The notes below the pieces were generated by a model. The model had not been told where the DNA came from, did not search any database, and was given only the letters and a program-made list of their open reading frames with translations. Source: Timema cristinae (Eukaryota > Arthropoda > Insecta > Phasmatodea > Timematidae). Taken from it: a stretch of DNA of 64,000 nt. The position numbers and the translations under genes were made by a program. The stretch is from positions 112,553,883 to 112,617,882 of the forward strand of contig JBCFYV010000012.1 of the NCBI GenBank assembly GCA_039000515.1. The letters run 5' to 3'. Of this stretch, positions 39,576 to 64,000 are shown piece after piece (within the stretch, counting starts at the first letter, position 1; every line of letters begins with the position of its first letter).

Positions 39576-40398
39576 CTTATGTTTGTACTGAGGCAATATT
39601 TGATTTGTTTCGACACAAAAACTGCAAACTCTTTTCTCAATAGAGAGGTGAGTTTTTGCAATTGACTTGGTTACGTCCTGATATCGAGAGTTATTGACCA
39701 AGTGATTTTTATCAAGTCAGAGAGCAAAACTATTTTAAGATGTTTTTCTTAAACAAAAATGGCGGTTTGTGTAGAGTAGATCTAACAGCTGGTAGGTGAA
39801 TTTACATAATCCTACTACATATACTGCAAATCAATGAAAAATGAAATATTTATTTCAATTCTTAATTAGATTGGTGGTTACTATGACTAGTCCTAATTCA
39901 AGCTAAATATATCTTCCCAAAAATAACCTTAGAAAACATGAAGTACATGATGTAATAAATATTAAATAGGTCTAGATCATATAGTACTTTACAAAAACTT
40001 AAAATCCATTGACTATGAAAAAAGTTATACTCGTTTGAATCTTAACATAAGAAGTGATGCTGGTTTGAAATTGGCGCACATATTCTCGGCTCATTGGTCG
40101 TAACCATACTGTTTAGTCTGGTTAAGGAAAGTGGTACCAAACTGTTCTCTGGTATCGTCTTGGTAATAACATTTCATTAACATCGTGAAAACGCTGTGGT
40201 CATAAACATCTATACCAGTTTAACCACAAAAACACACCTAATGTTTCTTTAACAATTCTTATTATTTCATTTCACAGGTCATACAAGTTTTTAGTAAATA
40301 CCTATATTTTAACAAACAATAAAAGTCTGTGTGGTGCACCATACCATTTATTTTTAGTTTAAAATTCCTGTGATGGCCCAAACCAAAATGCCCCACCA

Positions 40399-40531
40399 GG
40401 ATATCTCCCAGTGTCCTAGTCCACCCCTTTCTACAATCATATCTCCCAGTCCACCCCTGTCTACAAGGATATCTCTCAGTCCACCTATGTCTACAAGGAT
40501 ATATTTAGCTGCCACAGTCCACCCCTACCTT
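40399..40531. repeat. About 30-bp tandem repeat, 3-4 copies
   Basis: Unit atatctcccagtccacccct followed by gtctacaagg, with variants. Confidence 0.7.
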
Positions 40532-41320
40532 CCTTTACTAAGTTACATAGTTATCTTTACTTTGTTAACCACTTTTAAAATATACTTGCACCATAACATT
40601 TGTGAATAAAAAAACACTCAGTCTTCAACACACTTGTGTTGTGTCCACAGCAAGACTTATTACTGTTAAAAAGAGCTGTTTGGGCAATCGAGAGGCCTGG
40701 GAAAAACTGCCCTTTCTCTAACACACCTGTTCCCCTTCCTCTGAGCTGTCCTGTTTAGCTACCTGATTATATAAGACTTTACTCACATAATGTCATTGCA
40801 GCAAAGTATAAACTTTTTTGCATCATCTTCATGATTATAACTTTTGTTGGCTATTCCTTGTGAACAGTTTACACCTGAGACTGTAATGAAGAGAAATCTA
40901 AAGAACTATGTGCACGTATGTGTCATACCCACACCCAGCTTATCTACTTATCTTACTAGGATGAAATAGCTTATCTAGAATTGACTGAAAAAAAACAAAT
41001 ACCACAGATGATAAGAGTGATGCGTAGCTTTTTACAAAGAATAAGTTTTGGGTGTATTTTTAATAGTCTCACCCACACACAATTATAACTTGGGCTTGGG
41101 TTTGATACCAGCTGGCTACTTTGAGCAATATTGTTACTTGTTCCATATAAATGGGGGTTAAAAACGAATGTCGTTCTTGGAATTGTATTTAATTAAATAA
41201 TGTGAGGCTAGTTTATTTTTTCATTAAATGACTCTGCTCGGGTGATTCACAGTTTATCAATAATACTGTTGACACAATATTTTCTTGGAGAACTATACTC
41301 TTTCATTTCTTAGTAAGTCT

Positions 41321-41395
41321 TGACATCTTAGCTAAGTTGCTAGTGTGGATTATTAAGCTAAGAGTTCTAGGTTCAATTCCCGGCATAGCCAAAAA
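41321..41395 (+). mobile_element. tRNA-like SINE head
   Basis: cttagctaagttgctagtgt head and B box ggttcaattcccgg. Confidence 0.6.
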
Positions 41396-41684
41396 ATTCA
41401 TCATGGGGAAATTGGGGTTCCTGTCTTTCAAAATTATTAATTAATCGATTTGTAAGTCATGTGTTGATTAAATTAATAGTAAATACACCAATAAATTAAA
41501 ATTTTCAGTACACTCAAACAGTAAAATATTTACACACAGCAGCAGTGTCCAAACAGTTTTAAACCAGGCGCATCAAATTAATTTGATTTGATTACAATAT
41601 TAAAAATACCAAAAGGGCTTCATTAAAAAAAACCAATATTGTCACCTTTGTAAGGAATTCGGTTTGAAAGAGAACTCAATAAGT

Positions 41685-41945
41685 CAATATAAAAGAAACG
41701 TCATACATTGGTTTGGGCGTGAAGAGAGGATGAGTGTGGATCGAGTGTAAACAAATATATAAAGGTAGTGTTTGGCTCAAAAGGAAGAGGTAGGCCATGA
41801 AAGATGTGGTTAAAAACAAATATGTGATAAAGAGAAACATTAAGAGTTTTAAGAATAAAAGAGCATGTATGAGTCTGTGTATGGCTTTTGTTGAAGAGAA
41901 GAAAGTGTGGAGAAAGTTTGTGAGGATCAGTTAAGTATGGAGTTG
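41685..41945 (+). mobile_element. Different LINE, C-terminal fragment
   Basis: Encodes a broken W-F-G...R-M-S-V-D-R-V block and a GRGRP motif, as in C-termini of non-LTR retrotransposons. Confidence 0.55.
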
Positions 41946-42598
41946 TTTTTTTGAGCTATAGGCAGTTTCTTTCCTACCCTGCAAGGGAACGGCTGATTAG
42001 GTAGTAAGTAAAAGATTATTTAAAATTAGTACAAATTGAAAATTAAGATATAAAATAATCCAACTCGGCCTATGTTTTCTCCCCAAGAATGTCACAGTAT
42101 TGATCAAGCATTCCCTAGATAATTGACCAGTTTTTAAAAGATTTTGAATTTGGTTCAATTAAATGTGACATTGTAAAACATCCAAAAATGCTTCCTCTCC
42201 ACAGCTTTGATAAAGAAAAGATCGGCTCACATTTTATGTTGATTCATAGTTAGGTCCGCTGACCGCACACAGTCACGATTTGGTACATATGTTGGACATG
42301 CCTAGGTCTAAGGTATTGATTAGTCTACCTTTGCACTTGGTTACTGTTGACAGAGAGTCCAAAGGTGCAAGTGACTGACATGTCACTTTGTATGGTTTTC
42401 TCAACATCTAAGAGCTAAAACATGTTTTTTCCTTATAAAAGCACTAGCGCTGGGGGCCGAACGGTCTAACACATTAGCCTTTCAATAGAGTGGATTGCTG
42501 GTGACGATATCAAGTCTCAAATCCAGGCCGAGTGCAATGGGTGTGGTTTATATCCACTTCTTCTAAACAACCTTCCTGATGTTGGTGTTACATTCAAT

Positions 42599-42842
42599 GA
42601 CCTAACAGTCCAAGGCGTCACTATCATTTTATATTGACCTGCTGATAATGGGGGAGATCAGGGTTCAAATATTGGTTTGGTCTATTGAGGGTGGCTTTTA
42701 CTAAATAGTTTCCCACTTTCCTTCCCCACAAATGCGGTTAGATTGCCTCTAAAATGCTTCCTACCTCACCCTTAGCCCATTAGAGTGATTATGAAACATG
42801 TGCTGCTTATAACCTGAACAGGTAGTAAGGCACTGTTTTTTA
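42599..42842 (+). mobile_element. SINE, type C
   Basis: agtccaaggcgtcactatc head; tail aacctgaacaggtagtaagg, then a TA microsatellite. Confidence 0.75.
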
Positions 42843-42967
42843 TATATATATATATATAGTGTTAAACTAATAAAAAATTAAATCCTATAAGTCACCGTTT
42901 TTGTCCCAGCTTATTAGTTTTTGTTTGGAGCCCTTGTCTTATTTACGTACAACTTTTACCCGTTTTT

Positions 42968-43200
42968 GGGGTGCTGCATGGTCTAAGGTGTCACGCTCTC
43001 TGTAGACTAAACTGCTGACGACACGAAGATCGGGGTTTGAATCTTGGTCAGGAATACTGAGGTTTTCCCCCCCCAAATTGTTTTCCAATCTTCCTACCTG
43101 CAAGTATAAGTACACTCCCACTAAACACAAAACTTACTCACCCATAACACATTAAAGTAATTATTACACATGTGTAAAATATATACAGGTAATAAGAAAA
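42968..43200 (+). mobile_element. SINE, type C
   Basis: gctgcatggtctaaggtgtc head, ggtttgaatc B box, decayed tail. Confidence 0.75.
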
Positions 43201-43319
43201 AAAAAATATGAAAAAGTACAACTATTTAAAGTGTTATTTTATTAATGGAGCTGTAATCAAAAACAATTTACAGTATAATCTTTGTTTGTTTAATGTTTTA
43301 CGAATTTCAAGAATATTGT

Positions 43320-43505
43320 AGGAAGGTATCATTTTAGAGGTAATTTACCCCCATTGGCATGTAAGGGGGTGAGAAACCATTAAAGAAAAAAAAACACCCT
43401 TAGTAGACTGACTGAAATTTGAACCCAACTTCCCTCTTAATCAGCATGCTGGTCAGTATAACACGAGAATGACGTCTTAGACCATTCTGTCACTCAAGCG
43501 GGTTT
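43320..43505 (-). mobile_element. SINE, type C, degraded
   Basis: Reverse-complement head gacgtcttagaccattctgt and B box gaaatttgaaccc. Confidence 0.65.
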
Positions 43506-43569
43506 CTTTGATGTTTTATTTGCGTTAGTTGTAAAGATGTCAGACAGATTGAATTCACAGTTACCCTCT

Positions 43570-43790
43570 TTGGTGGTTGCATGGTCTAACACGCTACTCT
43601 CTTGCATTAGACTAGACCGTTGATGACGGGAGATTGAGGTTCAATCTCGATTCAGTGCATCAAGGGTTTCCCACTCTCCCGTCATACGAATGTGGGTGCA
43701 CTTTCTCTTAATTAAATCTTCCTAACCCCTAACACATTGTATAATTAGTACTTAGATGTATATCTGTACGAGTAGTAAGACGCTAGATGA
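43570..43790 (+). mobile_element. SINE, type C
   Basis: gtggttgcatggtctaacac head, ggttcaatctc B box, tail tctgtacgagtagtaagacg. Confidence 0.8.
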
Positions 43791-44681
43791 GGAAAGTAAA
43801 TAATTCATAATTACTGGAAGAACTAGCGATATATTTTTTAAAGTAGGGGGTGAAGTCTTGCTAGTAAAAACATTGCACATCGTATAATATCTTAATCAAC
43901 TTATGTCAAAATATAAGGAACATTTTCTAATTATATATAAGGTTTAAATTAGGAGGAATAGCCAGCACAATTAGCTGAGTGATACTGGAACAGAAATTGT
44001 TTGGATAAAACACAAGAGGAAAATTGATGTTAATGGTTGGACTAAAAGGTTGACTGGTTTACTATATTTAGTGTGAAGGTATATATTAGAATTTTGATTT
44101 ACCTTCGGGAATATTTTAAAAACTCAATTTGGCTTCACTTAAAATCAAGTGGGACAGTGGGGGAAAGGACCCTCCTCTGCTTGAATCCATCAAACAAATG
44201 TGGATGTTAGAATAAAATACTATTATGGTGTCATACATTTTATTAAACACCTTCAAACATGGAGACCGTTAATATAGTTAAGACTATATTCATGCTTTAC
44301 ATTATTTGGCCCAGTAGATTTTCTTAATAGCACTTTTATGCCACATGTGGTAGCCTTTAATAAACATCCTTATGTTATTTACAACAAATATGGCCGGCTC
44401 AATATGTTGCAATAAAGTAATATACCATTCCAGAGAATCTTTTTTTTTTTTTTTTTACACAATAAAAGGTAGAAACTAAACATGGAAAAGGAGGACCAAA
44501 CAGTTGAATTTAATAATCCCGCTCAATTTCTCAGCCTAGGTTCTATTCTATTGGAACTCTTCAGCAGGGAGTGTGACACATTTAACACAACTTCCTTAGA
44601 GAAGGAATAAAAAAGCGGGTGGGGGGGGGGAGTGTAAGAAAGAATAAATTGGTAAAGAATGATAGGATATGTACATTTTAC

Positions 44682-44860
44682 ATCCATTACTGTTTACAGC
44701 CTGTAGCTTGGGTTAGTTTATTATTCAAGCCATATATATTTTCCACTACCGGCTTGCTAGGCCTGTCGTAGCTTCATATACCTTATATTACAACTTAAGA
44801 CTAGGACAGGCACAACATTCAGTCCCCAACTGTTAATTTATCAGTGTGAAAAATAAGTTG
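44682..44860 (-). mobile_element. SINE, type D, head missing
   Basis: Matches 48960-49130 (actaccggcttg, taggcctgt, aagactaggacaggcacaac). Confidence 0.75.
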
Positions 44861-45119
44861 GAAGGAAAGAGGGGAATTGATGTATTTTAACAAAGTTACT
44901 TGGACACAGGCTGGAAACAGTTCATGATGAGATTCTAGACATCAAATTATATTATTTGTCAGGATGTGTGTGTGATTTAGTGTTTCTATTTTAGAGAAGA
45001 ATCTAGTCTGGATCTTTATTTTCCCTACAAATCCTGAAATTAATTATAGAAAACAACATAAGCCAGACTTTTCCTTCTGGCTCGCTCCCCCCCCCCCCCC
45101 CCCCTTCAAATTAGTTCTT

Positions 45120-45430
45120 GAGTTCTTTCTATCCGTGGTTCGAGCCCGCAAGCAAGATATACCGACCAAGCGTCCAACACCGTTAGTGATGATAGTGCCA
45201 ACATTTGCAAAATAGAGGGTGTCATGTGGTCAGCACAACGAGCCCTTCAGCCATTAAAATCAATTTTCTAAACCAAAGCTGCTGCTTCTTTATCCAAGTA
45301 GCTCCTTATTTGTACTCACGAGGCTATGTTTGACCCCTTTCCTGACCCACTGCTTCACAGATGAGTTTTGGAAGCACCGTAGATCGAACCCAGGTCCTAT
45401 GGATTTGTAGCCAGGAACTCTGACCACTAA
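45120..45430 (-). mobile_element. Another tRNA-headed interspersed repeat
   Basis: Shares tataccgacc, gagggtgtcatgtg and accaaagctgct with 62730-62885; tRNA-like head in reverse complement (agatcgaacccaggtcctat). Confidence 0.65.
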
Positions 45431-45921
45431 ATGTTAAATTATTGGTCTGGCTGTTTTAGTTTGTTCTATAATTATGTTGAGCTAAATCACCAATTATGAA
45501 ATAAGTTTTGATCCAAAGTTTTATTTAAATTTTTATTTTTTTTAACCTTCAAATATTCTTTATAATCCTAAGGTCACATTCCTAGTTTTTATGAATCGGT
45601 CATCTTACAACAATGCTTGCAAGCCCTGTACATATTACAGCTTAGGATGGGACCATTCAAATCCTTAAGGAGATTCGAGAAAAGTTGGGTTCAAGACTCA
45701 AATAATAAAAAAATAATGTATATGATACATTTTTCAAAATTTTGAATTGTAATTTTTTTATAACTTTATTAGGCTTACATCTTATTAATGGTTCAGACTC
45801 ATGAAATCATTTAAAAAAACCTGACCAGAGCCCAGACCACTAATTTAACCTAATAAATGTTATATAGCAAAAATAGTTTACATTTAGTTAATATTTCTAT
45901 TTTTTTATCATCCCATTAGAT

Positions 45922-45927
45922 TTTATT
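45922..45927 (-). terminator. Possible poly(A) signal of RECQL
   Basis: AATAAA on the minus strand about 125 bp after the stop codon. Confidence 0.4.
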
Positions 45928-46052
45928 TTCCTCTTTTGTTCATATTCGGATTAGAATTCATAAAATAGTAGATTCTTTCCCAATAGAATTACAACAAATA
46001 AATAGAAAGTACAAAAAATTGAGGGTAAAGATTAAATTAACATTAACAATCA

Positions 46053-63197
<17,145 letters not shown>

Positions 63198-63279
63198 CTA
63201 AATTGAAAAAATAATTACATTAGAGTTTTTATTCAGTTTTTACATTATTATTTATTATTATTGCATGGTTTTACAAGAA

Positions 63280-63475
63280 TTTCAGCTCAGGGGCTTCCAG
63301 TGCCCTCCATCTAAAGTGTCTCAATCTAGCGCACACACACCCCCCAGCCCCTGCCTGTTAATTTATTCACTGAGAAAGAGAAACGCCAAGCAATGATACA
63401 TTTTTTGGCTGTGTCGTAATCAAACCTGGGACTCAGAGAGAAACATGCTACGAATGAGCTTAAGTACAGAACTTT
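63280..63475 (-). mobile_element. SINE, type D, degraded
   Basis: cacccccagcccctgcctg body and aatcaaacctgggac B-box complement. Confidence 0.65.
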
Positions 63476-64000
63476 TTTACCTATGTATATTGCACAATTA
63501 AGTGAGTTTATCTGTGATTGAACGTGTGTTACCTATATTGTATTTTGAATCATTCGCTGGTAGTTGGAGGGGTCCCTTACCATGTTGGCATATTTTAATT
63601 TTTGATACATATAATTTAGCTCTAATTTATGTACCTTATGCTATTAGTATATTTTAAGACCTCACCAGATATCGAGTTAACATATCTTATGTGCACTGGG
63701 GTCAAGGACGTTGATGGTCACTTTTACTACTCAACTGTATATCTTTGTCATGCATCCATAATTTTGGCGAGTAATAGTAACCAAGAGGCTGTGAATATGA
63801 TAATAATAATAATGAAAATAAAACTTTTATATGTTTATAATTTAAATAATTAGTCAATCAAGCTTAATCTAAACTTTAAAGTCTTTGAAAATGAAATTAC
63901 AATACAATTTTGGATGGATTAATAAATTTTTCAACTAAGTTAGTGTATGATCCAGAGTGGGATTATTACTATTTTTTTCCTCTGTCAAATTATGAGAAAT

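Larger units (their letters stand above)
37914..46052. other. Intergenic DNA between the membrane-protein gene and RECQL
   Basis: Apart from the repeats listed separately, I see no supportable genes. Regions 39720-40370, 40540-41320 and 43800-44680 are featureless. Upstream exons of the minus-strand membrane-protein gene may hide here. Polymer runs: T15 near 44443 and C18 at 45087-45104. Confidence 0.5.

Noticed and set aside
40854..40918. Short plus-strand exon-like segment FTPETVMKRNLKNYVH between AG and GTATGT
   Set aside because: Too short, no neighbouring exon in phase, no recognised family.
63540..63680. Candidate first exon of RECQL at ATG|GTAAGG (63580) or before GTGAGG (63665)
   Set aside because: The next exon needs a preceding exon ending after one codon base. 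These candidates end in other phases or have stops in frame.

Overview
The window is animal nuclear DNA: AT-rich, with spliced genes and many SINE, LINE and DNA-transposon copies. U2AF2 exons spell a protein extremely close to insect U2AF50 (for example the C-terminus ending [12 protein letters not shown]), so I infer an arthropod, probably an insect. A RECQ1-type helicase, which Drosophila lacks, argues against a fruit fly. I reconstructed gene structures by hand from splice signals, reading-frame phase and protein-family knowledge; no search was run.

Layout. (1) 3742-30790, plus strand: U2AF2, the large subunit of the U2 snRNP auxiliary factor. Ten coding exons run from the RS domain to the stop codon. 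The short first coding exon lies outside the window. One intron is 14.8 kb (12980-27818) and is full of repeats. The RS exon carries an apparent one-base frameshift near 3830. (2) 30791-34801: convergent intergenic DNA, mostly one transposon-like insertion (32063-34182) with matching ends and a 5-bp target duplication. (3) 34802-37913, minus strand: last two inferred exons of an unrecognised single-pass membrane protein. (4) 37914-46052: repeats only. (5) 46053-63197, minus strand: RECQL (RECQ1). Eleven exons carry helicase motifs 0 to VI, the zinc-binding cysteines and the winged-helix domain. They end in a long Ser/Lys-rich tail with a SUMO-interaction-like motif. Its start codon lies beyond the right edge. 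One intron uses a GC donor.

The repeat landscape is the least ordinary part. At least three tRNA-headed SINE types share one 3' tail that contains a small palindrome. A non-LTR retrotransposon occurs as several broken copies. In one copy a 51-bp coding segment has expanded in place to about 34 tandem units with a four-unit higher-order period (54625-56360). Two insertions share CAGGGTTG-type terminal inverted repeats and 5-bp target duplications. One of them sits inside another inverted-repeat element. There are two large fold-back elements in the long U2AF2 intron, one flanked by TTAA. I saw no rRNA, functional tRNA, CRISPR or prokaryotic operon features.
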